Shown: piece by piece, positions 21,191-30,331 of the stretch
How the letters are laid out: every line of letters starts with the position of its first letter
Numbering within the stretch: position 1 is the stretch's first letter
From: Phenylobacterium sp.
GTDB taxonomy: Bacteria > Pseudomonadota > Alphaproteobacteria > Caulobacterales > Caulobacteraceae
Assembly (NCBI RefSeq): GCF_013822795.1
Contig: NZ_PNLB01000001.1
Location: forward strand, 1 to 64,000
Direction: 5' to 3'
Length of the DNA: 64,000 nt
Translations under genes and position numbers: made by a program
Notes under the pieces: model-generated
The model's input: only the letters and a program-made list of their open reading frames with translations
Told to the model about the DNA's origin: nothing
The model's database searches: none

Positions 21191-21985
21191 ATGGTGTGGC
21201 GACGCGTTCCGACGGCCATGGCGCTGGTGCTGGCGGCGGCATCACCGGCCGCCGCGCAGGAGGCTCCGACCATTCTCGGATGGACGCTCGACAGCGTCCG
21301 AGCCGGGGTGAGCTATGCGCCCGACTATCTCGGATCCGACGATTACAAGCCCTGGTTCACCGGCGCGGTGGTGCTGTCGCGGCGCGATGCGCCCCCGACC
21401 CCGAGCGGCGCGCCCGACGACGGGGTGAGCCTGGGCCTGTTCGACACCGGGCCGGTGACCTTCGGAGTGGTCGGACGCTGGCGTTCGGCGCGGGAGGACG
21501 AGGACGATCTGCGCGGGTTCGAGAAGATCGATCCGGCCGTGGAGGCCGGCGGCTTCGTCAATTGGTGGGCGACCGACTGGCTGCGGCTGCGGGCCGAGGT
21601 GCGCCGCGGGTTCGGCGGCCACGAGGCCTGGGTCGGCGACCTGGGGGCCGACGCCGTCATGCGCGGCGAGCGCTGGACGCTGACCGCCGGGCCGCGGATA
21701 GACTGGGGCGACGACGACTTCACCAGCACTTACTTCGCGGTCACGCCGCTGGACGCCTCGCGCAGCCCGCTTGGGCTCGCCGCCTATTCGCCAAGCGGTA
21801 CGTCTTGGTCGCCCGGCCTGGTGGCCAGCGCCAAGTATCGGCTGACGCCGCGTTGGAGCGTCGAGAGCGTGGCCACCTACTACAAAATCACCGGCGACGC
21901 CGCCGACAGTCCGATCGTCGAGCAACTGGGTTCGGACGATCAATTCAGCATCAGTCTCAGCGGCCGCTACACGCTGGGCAACTGA
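21191..21985 (+). CDS. MipA/OmpV family outer-membrane protein
   Basis: A 264-residue beta-barrel protein. The signal peptide is VPTAMALVLAAASPAAAQ; the mature start has the family signature VRAGVSYAPDYLGSDDYK, followed by alternating strands and a C-terminal FSISLSGRYTLGN. Family members are outer-membrane scaffolds or porin-like proteins. ATG 21191 has GGGAGG nine bases upstream. Its 3' end overlaps the convergent GST gene by 19 bases. Confidence 0.92.
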   Translation: MVWRRVPTAMALVLAAASPAAAQEAPTILGWTLDSVRAGVSYAPDYLGSDDYKPWFTGAVVLSRRDAPPTPSGAPDDGVSLGLFDTGPVTFGVVGRWRSAREDEDDLRGFEKIDPAVEAGGFVNWWATDWLRLRAEVRRGFGGHEAWVGDLGADAVMRGERWTLTAGPRIDWGDDDFTSTYFAVTPLDASRSPLGLAAYSPSGTSWSPGLVASAKYRLTPRWSVESVATYYKITGDAADSPIVEQLGSDDQFSISLSGRYTLGN

Positions 21986-22677
21986 AGCACCTTGCGCAGC
22001 GAGGCCTCGATCTGGCCGCCGCAATAGGCCTCGCCGTAGTCGCGGCGCGCACGGGCGGCGAGCTCGGCGAGCGGCGGTAGCGCTGAGACTCGCCGCGAGA
22101 GCGCCGCGGTCATCGGGGCGGCGTCCTCAAGCATCGCGCCGATGGCGGGAAAGCGGTCGGTCATAGTGGTCCAGAGGACGGCGGTGACGACGTCGGCGAT
22201 CCCAGGGGCTTCGCCGCCCAGCAGATGGCCGGCCTCGGCGGTCAGGCCGTGACGGCGGCCGGTCTCCTCCCAGAACGACATCCACTTGCGCAGGCGCGGT
22301 TCGAACTCGCGCCAGCGGTCGGGCGTCCACATCAGCCGGCCCCCATCGAGGGTGAGGTCGTCGATCACGTCGTTGGCGTCGGCGACGACCTTCAAGGTGA
22401 GCGCGCGCAGGACGGGCGTGCGGGGCAGGAGGTCCAGGGTCTCGCCCAGATAGAGGACGATGGCCGGGGTCTGGGCGACGGCGACGCCGGCCGGGCGGTC
22501 GATCAGCAGCGGCGGGCCCATGAACGGGACCGGCAGGTCGCGGGCCGGCGAGTCCATCAGCCTGCCGATGGCGGCGTCGCCAGCCTCGGTCCAGTCCTGG
22601 CCAGCATGGGCGAGGATGGCGCGTATGAACTGGCCGCGGAACGGCACGGACCAGTAGTAGAGCTCATAGTCGGGCAT
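21967..22677 (-). CDS. Glutathione S-transferase-like protein
   Basis: A 236-residue two-domain GST. The N-terminus YELYYWSVPFRGQFIRAILAH is typical of the thioredoxin-fold half, with PPLLIDRP in the cis-Pro area and AQTPAIVLYLGE for glutathione binding. The helical half contains HLLGGEAPGIADVVTAVLW. The extended region DVIDDLTLDGG is not found in all GSTs. Substrate unknown. It is 55 bases upstream of, and in line after, the PQQ dehydrogenase gene. Confidence 0.9.
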   Translation of the reverse strand: MPDYELYYWSVPFRGQFIRAILAHAGQDWTEAGDAAIGRLMDSPARDLPVPFMGPPLLIDRPAGVAVAQTPAIVLYLGETLDLLPRTPVLRALTLKVVADANDVIDDLTLDGGRLMWTPDRWREFEPRLRKWMSFWEETGRRHGLTAEAGHLLGGEAPGIADVVTAVLWTTMTDRFPAIGAMLEDAAPMTAALSRRVSALPPLAELAARARRDYGEAYCGGQIEASLRKVLQLPSV

Positions 22678-22732
22678 GGCGGGGCTCCGAGGGCGTGACG
22701 GCTAGAACGCGGCCACGCCCGCTGCGGATGCG

Positions 22733-24661
22733 CTAGTCCGGCAGGGCGAAGGCCACGACCTGGTCGCCGCGCTTGGTGTCGCCCTTGGCGTGGCCGCCGG
22801 CGGCGATGACGACGTACTGGCGGCCCTTCCAAACGTAGGTCATCGGGGTGGCCTGGCCGCCGGCCGGCAGGCGGCCCTTCCAGAGTTCCTGGCCGGACTT
22901 GGCGTCGAAGGCGCGCAGGTAGTTGTCCATCGCCGCGCCGATGAACACCAGGCCCGAGGCGGTGGCGATCGGGCCGCCCATGTTGGGGGTGCCGACCCCG
23001 CGCATGACCAGCTGGGAGCCGGGCGCCAGGTCGCGGGTCGTACCGAGCGGGGTGCGCCACAGCACCTTGCCGGTGGTCATGTCGACGGCGGTGAGCAGGC
23101 CCCAAGGCGGCGGGTTGCAGGGCAGGCCCAGCGGCGAAACCAGCAGTTCGCGACGCATGCCGTAGGGCGCGCCGGCCTGAGGGCTGATCTCCAGATCGGG
23201 ATGGGCCTGTTTCTCGCCGGCGACTTTTTCGGCCGGGATCAGGGTCACCTTGTGCAGGGCCGAGGAGGTGTTGAGGAACGCCACGCCGCGGCGCTGATCG
23301 AAGGCCAGCCCGCCCCAGTTCGAGCCGCCGCCGGTGAACGGGTAGAGGATCGTCCCCTTGGTGCTCGGCGGGGTGTAGAGCCCCTCGTTGCGGGCCCCGG
23401 CGATCAGCTTGCGGCAGGCGTCCTTGTCCCAGGGCGTCAGGCCGAAGGCGTCGTCAGGGGTGATGCGGTTGGGAGCCAGCGGCGCGGGCGCGACCGGGAA
23501 GGGCTGGGTCGGGGAGAGCACCTCGCCGACCTCGCCGCCTTGAGGGACCGGACGCTCCTCGACCGGGATGATCGGCTGGCCGGTCTCGCGGTCGAGAGTG
23601 AAGACCAGGCCCTGCTTGGTGGCCTGGATCACCGCCGGCCGAACCGGGCCGCCGCGGTAGCCGAGCATGGCCAGGGTCGGCTGGGCCGGGACGTCGTAGT
23701 CCCAGACGTCGTGGTGAGTGGTCTGGAAGGCCCAGGCGACCTGGCCGGTCGCGGCATGCACGGCGACGACGGAGTTGGCGTGGCCAGCGGCGCCCGGCCG
23801 CGCCGCGCCGTAGAAGTCCGGGCTGGGGCTGGAGGTCGGCAGGAAGACGAGGCCGCGGGCAGGGTCGGCGGACATCGGGGCCCAGACATTGGCGGCGCCG
23901 GCGACGACGCCGGGGCCGGCCGCCTGCAGCGGGTCATAGGTCCAGCGCAGGGCGCCGGTGACCGCGTCGAAGGCATGCACCGCTCCGGGCGTCTCGCGGA
24001 CCCGCTGGTTGTCGTCGATCGACGAGCCGACGACGACGATCCCGTCGATGACCACCGGGGCCGAGGTGATCTGGGCGCCGCCCGGCCGCGCCAGCTGCGC
24101 GCCCGGCATGGCGTCGACCTGGCCGCCTTGGCCGAAGCTGGCGCAGGCCTGGCCGGTGGCGGCGTCGAGCGAGAACAGCCGCCGGTCATTGGTGGCCATG
24201 AAGATGCGCTCGGCGCAGGGGGCGTTCGCCGGCGCGGCCGGATCGCGCCAGTAGGCGACGCCGCGGCAGTTAAAGCTGTTGGGATAGCGGGCGGCTGCGT
24301 CGATCTTCGGGTCGAAGGTCCAGAGCGCCTTGCCTGTGCCGGGGTCGTGGGCGCTGGCGACATTGAACGGGCTGCAGAGGAAGAGCCGGCCGCCGGCCAG
24401 GATCGGGGTGGCCTCGAACGCGGCGCGCTGGACCGCGTCGGCGTGGCTCTGCATGTGGCCGGTGGAGTAGCTCCAGGCGACCTTCAGCCCCTTGACGTTG
24501 GCAGGGGTGATCTGGGCGGCGGGCGAGAACCGCTGGCCGCCGGCGTCGCCGCCGTAATAGGGCCAGTCGGCGTCCGGCGCCGGGGCGGTCGGGGCTGCCG
24601 GCGGGCTGCAGGCGACGAGGGCGAGGGCGGACAGGGCCGGGAGGGCGAAACGCTGGATCAT
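22733..24661 (-). CDS. PQQ-type quinoprotein dehydrogenase, lipoprotein form
   Basis: A 642-residue eight-blade beta-propeller enzyme. The start MIQRFALPALSALALVACS is a lipoprotein signal with lipobox LVAC, so the protein is anchored on the periplasmic side. DWPYYGGDAGGQRFSPAAQI and NVKGLKVAWSYSTGHM, and the C-terminal NYLRAFDAKSGQELWKG ... GRQYVVIAAGG, match membrane glucose dehydrogenase (Gcd)-type quinoproteins. The five-helix N-terminal membrane domain of Gcd is missing, so electrons must leave by another route. The substrate (glucose or another polyol) is not settled by sequence. No pqq biosynthesis genes are in the window. The frame upstream to 24844 is not homologous; ATG 24661 is chosen. 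Confidence 0.92.
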   Translation of the reverse strand: MIQRFALPALSALALVACSPPAAPTAPAPDADWPYYGGDAGGQRFSPAAQITPANVKGLKVAWSYSTGHMQSHADAVQRAAFEATPILAGGRLFLCSPFNVASAHDPGTGKALWTFDPKIDAAARYPNSFNCRGVAYWRDPAAPANAPCAERIFMATNDRRLFSLDAATGQACASFGQGGQVDAMPGAQLARPGGAQITSAPVVIDGIVVVGSSIDDNQRVRETPGAVHAFDAVTGALRWTYDPLQAAGPGVVAGAANVWAPMSADPARGLVFLPTSSPSPDFYGAARPGAAGHANSVVAVHAATGQVAWAFQTTHHDVWDYDVPAQPTLAMLGYRGGPVRPAVIQATKQGLVFTLDRETGQPIIPVEERPVPQGGEVGEVLSPTQPFPVAPAPLAPNRITPDDAFGLTPWDKDACRKLIAGARNEGLYTPPSTKGTILYPFTGGGSNWGGLAFDQRRGVAFLNTSSALHKVTLIPAEKVAGEKQAHPDLEISPQAGAPYGMRRELLVSPLGLPCNPPPWGLLTAVDMTTGKVLWRTPLGTTRDLAPGSQLVMRGVGTPNMGGPIATASGLVFIGAAMDNYLRAFDAKSGQELWKGRLPAGGQATPMTYVWKGRQYVVIAAGGHAKGDTKRGDQVVAFALPD

Positions 24662-24901
24662 GGGCCGAAGATCGGCTCGGCCCCGGCCTTGGGAAGCCCC
24701 CTGGGACGAGCGGCGAGCCGGGCGGGGCGAGCGGTTCGGCCAGGCGCCGGAGCGGTCGGGACAGGAACAGAGCTGGACGAGTTTTTCACGGACGGCGCGC
24801 CTAGGGTTTCTACCGATGGTGAGCGCTCGCCGATGGAGTGACAATCGTAGCCATCAGAACGGATCGGGCCGCCCGGCCCTTGCCGAACCGAGAGACCGAC
24901 T

Positions 24902-25696
24902 ATGCGGACCACTCCGGCCATCGTCAGTTCCATCGCGTTTCTACTTGCAGGGCCCGTCCTAGCGCAGCAGACGCCCGCGCCTTCAGCGGCCCCCGCCGCG
25001 GCGGCGCCGGCGGCCGGGGCGGAACTGCCGCCGCAGGAGGTCGAGGAGGACGCCCTGAAGGCGCTCAAGCGCATGGGGGCCTATCTGGACACCCTGAAGA
25101 CGTTCGGGATCACGGCCAATACGACGATCGACGTCGTCACCAATGACGGCCAGCGCCTCCAGCTCGACGGGGTGACCAACTACAAGGTGCGGCGTCCCAA
25201 CGGCTTCGTCATCGATATGAAGAGCGACATCAAGAAGCGGACGTTCTTCTATGACGGCAAGACGTTCACGGTCTCTGCGCCGGAGCTGAAGTACTACGCC
25301 ACGGTCGATGCGCCGGCGACGAACGCCGCCACCCTGGACGCCATCTACGACAAGTACGGCATCGCGCTGCCGCTCGAGGATCTGTTCCATTGGAGCGGCG
25401 ACAAGACGCGCGAGGACAAGCTGATCTCGGGCTTCGTCGTCGGGCCGGCGACCATCGACGGCGTCGAAACCCAGCACTACGCCTTCCGCGAAAAGGACAT
25501 GGACTGGCAGATCTGGATCCAGCAGGGCGCCAAGCCGCTGCCGAAGAAGCTGGTCATCATCGACCGCACCGATCCGACCGGTCCGACCTATGTCGCGCGG
25601 CTGAACTGGGTCGAGAACCCCACCTACACCCAGCAGGATTTTGCCTTCACGCCCGCGAGCGACGCCAAGCCGATCAAGTTCATGGCGGCGCGTTGA
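24902..25696 (+). CDS. Exported DUF2092 protein
   Basis: A 264-residue periplasmic protein of the DUF2092 family, whose fold is related to the lipoprotein carriers LolA/LolB; the role of the family is not known. The signal peptide is TPAIVSSIAFLLAGPVLAQ, followed by an Ala/Pro linker (about 24-42). The core starts ALKRMGAYLDTLKTFGITAN and runs through YKVRRPNGFVIDMKSDIKK, FYDGKTFTVSAPELKYYATV, HYAFREKDMDWQIWIQQG and ends in KPIKFMAAR. A paralogue with the same order of motifs starts at 63351. It is 13 bases upstream of the glycine-rich gene, so the two form an operon. Confidence 0.93.
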   Translation: MRTTPAIVSSIAFLLAGPVLAQQTPAPSAAPAAAAPAAGAELPPQEVEEDALKALKRMGAYLDTLKTFGITANTTIDVVTNDGQRLQLDGVTNYKVRRPNGFVIDMKSDIKKRTFFYDGKTFTVSAPELKYYATVDAPATNAATLDAIYDKYGIALPLEDLFHWSGDKTREDKLISGFVVGPATIDGVETQHYAFREKDMDWQIWIQQGAKPLPKKLVIIDRTDPTGPTYVARLNWVENPTYTQQDFAFTPASDAKPIKFMAAR

Positions 25697-25709
25697 GGAG
25701 GATGCGGCG

Positions 25710-26549
25710 ATGACCAAAGCGCCTCTCTACCGAGCCACCCTCGCCACCGCGATCATCTCGATCGTCTGCATGGCGGCCTTCGACAGCTATGCCCGCGGCC
25801 GCGGCGGCGGCGGGGTCCGCGGCGGCGGCATGTCGAGCATGAGCCGCGGCTCGTCGATGAGCCGTGGCAGCATGGGCGGCGGCTCGCGCAGCAGCATGGG
25901 CTCGGCGCCGCGGCAGAGCAGCTCGATGAGCCGTGGCAGCGCTGGTGGCAGCCGTGGACAAGGCGCCTATTCCAGCGGCCGCACCGGAGGCGCGCAGGGC
26001 GCCTACGCCGGCAGCCGACCGGCAGGAGGTCAGCGCGGGGACGCCGGCAGCCGACCCGCGGTCGGCCAGGGCGGCAATGCAGGCTATCGTCCCGCCGGCG
26101 GCGAGGGGGCTTTTGCAGGCAATCGTCCAGCCGGCGGCCAGGGCGCCTATGCCGGGAACCGGCCCGGGGCAGGGCAAGGCGGCCGAGCGGACGCCGGCCA
26201 AGGGACGCGCGGCGACGGCATCCGCAACAGCGGCAACAACGTCAACCGGGGTAACGTCAACGTCGGCAACGACATCAATATCGACGGCGACAACGACTGG
26301 GGCTGGGGCGGCTGGGACGACCATCCGATCGGCGCCGGCATCGCTTTGGGCACCGCCGCGGCGGTGACCTCGGCGGCGATCTACGGGTCGATGTACTACT
26401 CGCTGCCCTACGGCTGCTCGCCCTACTACAATTCGTACTACTCCTGCGGCGGCATGTACTACGAGCCGCGCTACGAGGGCGATACGGTGGTCTATGTGAC
26501 GGTGCCGGACCCGGCTCAGCCGCCGCCCCCGCCGCCCCCGCCGCAGTAG
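25710..26549 (+). CDS. Exported glycine-rich repeat protein
   Basis: A 279-residue low-complexity secreted protein. A hydrophobic N-terminus (LATAIISIVCMAAFDSYARG) is followed by a Gly/Ser/Met/Arg zone with repeated SMSRGS (about 41-77), six 12-residue repeats of the type GAYAGNRPAGGQ (85-156), an Asn-rich stretch (NNVNRGNVNVGNDINIDGDN), one hydrophobic helix (IALGTAAAVTSAAIYGSMYY), a Tyr/Cys-rich zone and a C-terminal run of eight prolines. No enzyme motif is present; a structural or surface role is likely. ATG 25710 has AGGAGG eight bases upstream and directly follows the DUF2092 gene. Confidence 0.85.
   Translation: MTKAPLYRATLATAIISIVCMAAFDSYARGRGGGGVRGGGMSSMSRGSSMSRGSMGGGSRSSMGSAPRQSSSMSRGSAGGSRGQGAYSSGRTGGAQGAYAGSRPAGGQRGDAGSRPAVGQGGNAGYRPAGGEGAFAGNRPAGGQGAYAGNRPGAGQGGRADAGQGTRGDGIRNSGNNVNRGNVNVGNDINIDGDNDWGWGGWDDHPIGAGIALGTAAAVTSAAIYGSMYYSLPYGCSPYYNSYYSCGGMYYEPRYEGDTVVYVTVPDPAQPPPPPPPPQ
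25962..26177 (+). repeat. Six in-frame 36-base tandem repeats
   Basis: Six units encode GAYSSGRTGGAQ, GAYAGSRPAGGQ, RGDAGSRPAVGQ, GGNAGYRPAGGE, GAFAGNRPAGGQ and GAYAGNRPGAGQ. The unit length is exact and the reading frame is kept; the third and fourth units are the most diverged. Confidence 0.9.
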
Positions 26550-26556
26550 GTCGCCC

Positions 26557-27699
26557 ATGGTCATCCATATGCTGCGGATCGCGCTGGCGGCCAGCGCCCT
26601 GGCCCTGGCGGCGCTGCCCGGCGTGGCCGCCGCGCAGGCGGCCCCGAAACCCGACCCGACCCCGCCGGTCCCGACGTTCAAGCGCAGCCTGGCGTCGTTT
26701 TCGAAGTCGAACGCCCAGCAGTGCTTCGACCGCAAGACCGAACCCTATACCGGCGTCACAGACGCCCACTTTCATCCGCGGCCATTCGGCGGCCCGGCGA
26801 TCGAGCCGACGACGCTGTTCCAGTACTTCGACAAGGCCGGCGTACGGTTCGTGACCTATATGGGCATCGGTCAGTCGCTCGATATGAAGTCGGACTGCAC
26901 CTACTACCTGAACTGTCCGGGGGTGGCGGCGCAGCCGAGCATCAAGAACGACTTCGTCAACGCCCAGGAGGTGAAGGTCTACCCGCACGACAACGTCCAC
27001 ATCACGCTGTCGATGACGTTCGTGGACCTGGCCCATCCCGAGGGCGCGGTGGAGACCATCAAGCTCTACGACCGGGAGTTCCCGGGCATGTTCGGCTGGA
27101 TGGGCGAGGCCAACGTCATGAAGCAGGCCCTGGTCCAGAACGGCTTCGAGCCGCCGACGCTGGAGAGCATCGACCGCTGGGCCCCGTTCATGAAGGTGCT
27201 TCAGGAGCGCGGCATCCCGATCACGCTGCATGCCGACCTGGGCAACGACGCCAACCCGACGCAGTTCGTGCCGCTGATGCAGCACGTGCTGAAGACCTAT
27301 CCGAACAACAAGATCGTCTGGGCGCACATGGGGCTCTCGAAAGAGCTGACCAAGATGGATCCCAAGCTGCATGTGGCGATCATGCGCAAGGCGCTGGATA
27401 CCTATCCGAACCTCATGCTCGATATATCGTGGGACGTGATCTACAACGCCTACCACCAGTACGGGCAGGACTTCATCGACTTGTTCGACGCCTATCCGAC
27501 CCGGATCCTGAACGGCACGGACTTCGTCGCCGCCGGCGACAAGACGTTCGAGCAATACTGGAAGGAACGGGAGATCACGAGCCGGGTGAACCGGCGCCTG
27601 AACGACGAGGCGTTCCGCAACATCGCGCTGGGTGAGAACTACTTCCGGCTGCTGAACCTGGATTACGTCGCGCCGCCGATCTGCCGCGCCAGCCGCTAG
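26557..27699 (+). CDS. Exported amidohydrolase (amidohydrolase 2 family)
   Basis: A 380-residue TIM-barrel hydrolase of the amidohydrolase 2 (ACMSD/related) type. The signal peptide is LRIALAASALALAALPGVAA. Metal-binding motifs: TDAHFHPRP at about 67-75, ITLHADLGN (His), KIVWAHMGLS (His) and NGTDFVAAGD (Asp). LMLDISWDVI is typical of the family's beta strand. Substrate not evident; export is unusual for the family. It lies seven bases after the glycine-rich gene and likely belongs to the DUF2092 operon. ATG 26569 is an alternative start. Confidence 0.88.
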   Translation: MVIHMLRIALAASALALAALPGVAAAQAAPKPDPTPPVPTFKRSLASFSKSNAQQCFDRKTEPYTGVTDAHFHPRPFGGPAIEPTTLFQYFDKAGVRFVTYMGIGQSLDMKSDCTYYLNCPGVAAQPSIKNDFVNAQEVKVYPHDNVHITLSMTFVDLAHPEGAVETIKLYDREFPGMFGWMGEANVMKQALVQNGFEPPTLESIDRWAPFMKVLQERGIPITLHADLGNDANPTQFVPLMQHVLKTYPNNKIVWAHMGLSKELTKMDPKLHVAIMRKALDTYPNLMLDISWDVIYNAYHQYGQDFIDLFDAYPTRILNGTDFVAAGDKTFEQYWKEREITSRVNRRLNDEAFRNIALGENYFRLLNLDYVAPPICRASR

Positions 27700-27701
27700 C
27701 C

Positions 27702-29267
27702 TCAGAACGCCAGCGAGAAGTCGGTGACGAAGGTGAAGCCGTTGCCGCCGACCGGGATGGGATAGGCCGTGTAGCCGACCGGCGAGTTCTTGACCCACAG
27801 GCCCATCATGTTCACGCGCAGATCGCGGCGCTGGAACGGGAAGTAGTTCAGGCCGAGGGCGAGGTCCCAGGGATCGCCGTACTGGCCGAAGATCTGCGAC
27901 CCCGAGGCGTAGAGCATCAGCGTCTTGGGGATGACCATGGCCGAGGCTTGCAGCGAGTAGCCCTGGTCGAAGAAGTCGTCGCGGGGGAGGACGCCCTCGA
28001 CCTTCAACGGATCCAGCCACCGGGCGTAATACTCGCCCTCGAGCGCGAAGCCCTTGTATTTGAAGGCCGCGTCCAGGGCCATCATCTGGTAGCGGACCTC
28101 GGTGATCCGCCCAGTCCCGAAGGCGGTGGCGTTGAAGATCAGGGTCCCGTCGGACAGCCGGATCTGGGTGTTCTCGATCGAGTCCGTGGCCGGCTGCGAC
28201 TGCGGCGTCTCGGTGCTCTGCGTGAAGTGGGCGCTGAACAGGGTCGCGAGCTTCTGGTGATCCTCGAAGTCGCCCATGCCGTTCGCCGGGCCGAACTCCT
28301 TGGTCGTCGGCATCCAGGTCAGCGCGCCGGAGAAGGTGTCGATGTTGGCGTCGAGCTGGCGGGCCTGGACGCCGAGCGCGCTGAGGTTATTGGCGAGCAT
28401 CACCCGGTATTCGAGACCGTCGATGATCTTGCCGTCGGCCCAGATGCCTTGCGTGTAGGACCCGCGGAAGAACTCGTCGGCGATGGGCCGATTGTCGTTG
28501 CGCAGCCAGTAGGGGAAGGTGCGGTTGGTCGAGCGGGTCGAGGGCACCGACTGGATCCCGAAATAGGCCCGGAAGTGCTCGTTGAAGGTCCAGTTGAGGT
28601 TGCCGGCGGCGACCACCTGGGCGCCGAGCCCTTGGCTGGCGTTGGACGTCCAGACATAGGCGTTGTAGCCGAACCGCGGATCGAACAGCCAACCGCGTAG
28701 GGTTATCTGCACCTTCGCCAACTGGAAGTCCTCGCGCGGGGTGACGTCGAAGGGCTGGCCGAAGCTGCTCGTATAGGTGTCGTCCATCCCGTCCTGGTTC
28801 AGGTAGCGCAGGTAGCTGACCAGGCCGAGGTTCACCTCGCCGATGTCGGAGCGCATCAGGATCAGGCCCTTGCCGGGCTCGAAGCCGCCCCACTTGGCGC
28901 CTTTCGGCGGCGCCTCGGCGCGCTGGCTGGGCTTGAGGTTCGGTTGCGTTTCCGGCGCCGCCAATTCCGCCGCGGGCGTCGCCGGCGACGGATCGCCGGC
29001 CACCAGGCTGAACTGGCGTGAGAGCGCGTCGATGCGCTGGGCCCGGACTTCTTCGGCGGCCTTGGCGGCGGCCGACTCCGCCTTCAGCGCCGCGATCTCG
29101 CGGCGGATGTCGGCCAGGGCCGCGTCCGAGGCGCCAGGCGGCGGCGGGGCGAGCGCCGTGGCCTGGGCTTCATCGGCCGCAGCTGCTGGGCTGCTGATCG
29201 CCAGGAGCAGGGACGCGCCGCAGCAACTGGCCGCCAGCGCCCTGCGCGTTCCTCCCCCGATACGCAT
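27702..29267 (-). CDS. Outer-membrane porin with N-terminal coiled coil
   Basis: A 521-residue barrel protein. Signal peptide to about SSPAAAADE, then a helical coiled coil (LADIRREIAALKAESAAAKA, about 51-85), a Pro/Ala linker, and a barrel from about 130 (WGGFEPGKGLILMRSDIGE ...) ending in the required C-terminal Phe (VTDFSLAF). It resembles the phosphate-selective porin O/P class (SSFGQPFDVTPREDFQLAKV; FYFGIQ-like FRAYFGIQSVP). Substrate unknown. It is 12 bases after the glutaminase gene, in line with it. Confidence 0.88.
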   Translation of the reverse strand: MRIGGGTRRALAASCCGASLLLAISSPAAAADEAQATALAPPPPGASDAALADIRREIAALKAESAAAKAAEEVRAQRIDALSRQFSLVAGDPSPATPAAELAAPETQPNLKPSQRAEAPPKGAKWGGFEPGKGLILMRSDIGEVNLGLVSYLRYLNQDGMDDTYTSSFGQPFDVTPREDFQLAKVQITLRGWLFDPRFGYNAYVWTSNASQGLGAQVVAAGNLNWTFNEHFRAYFGIQSVPSTRSTNRTFPYWLRNDNRPIADEFFRGSYTQGIWADGKIIDGLEYRVMLANNLSALGVQARQLDANIDTFSGALTWMPTTKEFGPANGMGDFEDHQKLATLFSAHFTQSTETPQSQPATDSIENTQIRLSDGTLIFNATAFGTGRITEVRYQMMALDAAFKYKGFALEGEYYARWLDPLKVEGVLPRDDFFDQGYSLQASAMVIPKTLMLYASGSQIFGQYGDPWDLALGLNYFPFQRRDLRVNMMGLWVKNSPVGYTAYPIPVGGNGFTFVTDFSLAF

Positions 29268-29279
29268 GATTTTCTCCGA

Positions 29280-30314
29280 CTAGACCGGGCGCACTGCGTA
29301 CGGATTGCCGTCGAGGGCGTTGGAGATCGAGGTGATCGCGCGCTGGCCGCGGACGCTGTTGCCGGCCGCGTCGAGCGGCGGCGCAAAGGTGCCGATGCCG
29401 AACTTGCCGGGCGAGACCGCGATGATCCCGCCGCCGACGCCGCTCTTGGCCGGCAGGCCGGTGTGGAACAGCCACTTGCCGCTGTCGTCGTAGAGACCGG
29501 CTGTGGCCATCACCGCGAGAATGCCGGGCACGTGGCGCGGATCGATCACCTGCTTGCGGGTGACCGGGTTCTTGCCGCCGTTGGCCAGGGTGGCGGCCAT
29601 CACCGCGAGGTCCTTGGCGTTCACCGCGATGGCGCACTGGCGGGTGTAGAGGTCGACCGCCTGGGCCGGGTCGCCAGGGAACCGCTCATAGGCCGACATC
29701 AGTTGGCCGATGGCGCGGTTGCGCTGGTTGGTGTCGGCCTCGGACTTGTAGACCACCTGGTCGACGTCGAGCTGGCGGCCGGCGAAGTCGCTGTGGATGC
29801 CGAGGATCTTGCGCCAGACCTCGTCGGCGCTCCCGCCCTTGACCATGCCGGTGGTGGCGATGGCCCCCGGATTGACGAAGGGATTCATCTCCTTGCCCTT
29901 GTACTGCTCGACGGCGGTGATCGAGTTGAACACCTGGCCGGTGGCGTCGACGCCGATGCTGTTCTCGATCAGCGCCTCGCCGGATTCCTGGAACACCAGG
30001 GCCAAGGTGAAGACCTTGGAGATCGACTGGATCGAGAACTTCGGCTCGATGTCGCCGACGAAGGACGACTTGTTGGTCGGGGTGACCAGGCCGATCCCGA
30101 AATAGTTCGAGGGCACCTGGGCGAGGGCCGGGATGTAGTCGGCGTTCTTGCCCTCGTTCAGGCCCTTGAACTCGGCGTGGGCGGCCTTGACGGCGGCGTC
30201 CACGTTGGCGGGGGCCGCGGGCGCCGACTGGGCGAGCGCCGGGCCGGCGGCGGAGGCGGCGGCCATGAAGGCGAAAGCCTTGGCCAGGTCCCGCCGGGAA
30301 GCGTTGGTTTGCAT
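29280..30314 (-). CDS. glsA: Glutaminase (GlsA family), exported form
   Basis: A 344-residue glutaminase that hydrolyses glutamine to glutamate and ammonia. The serine-lactamase-like active site is in KFSIQSISKVFTLAL (Ser 97, Lys 100); GKEMNPFVNPGAIATTGM and TRQCAIAVNAKDLAVMAATLANGGKNP (given here in parts) are family hallmarks, and LPAKSGVGGGIIAVSPGKFG near the C-terminus is intact. Unlike the usual cytoplasmic enzyme, it has an N-terminal signal peptide (ASRRDLAKAFAFMAAASAAG) with twin arginines, so a periplasmic location is likely. ATG 30314 has GGGAG nine bases upstream. It lies between two porin genes in one direction. Confidence 0.95.
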   Translation of the reverse strand: MQTNASRRDLAKAFAFMAAASAAGPALAQSAPAAPANVDAAVKAAHAEFKGLNEGKNADYIPALAQVPSNYFGIGLVTPTNKSSFVGDIEPKFSIQSISKVFTLALVFQESGEALIENSIGVDATGQVFNSITAVEQYKGKEMNPFVNPGAIATTGMVKGGSADEVWRKILGIHSDFAGRQLDVDQVVYKSEADTNQRNRAIGQLMSAYERFPGDPAQAVDLYTRQCAIAVNAKDLAVMAATLANGGKNPVTRKQVIDPRHVPGILAVMATAGLYDDSGKWLFHTGLPAKSGVGGGIIAVSPGKFGIGTFAPPLDAAGNSVRGQRAITSISNALDGNPYAVRPV

Positions 30315-30331
30315 GATCGAGTGCTCCCAGA

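Noticed and set aside
22790..24841. 683-codon plus-strand frame opposite the quinoprotein gene
   Set aside because: Low-complexity Gly/Ala/Arg shadow of a clear gene.
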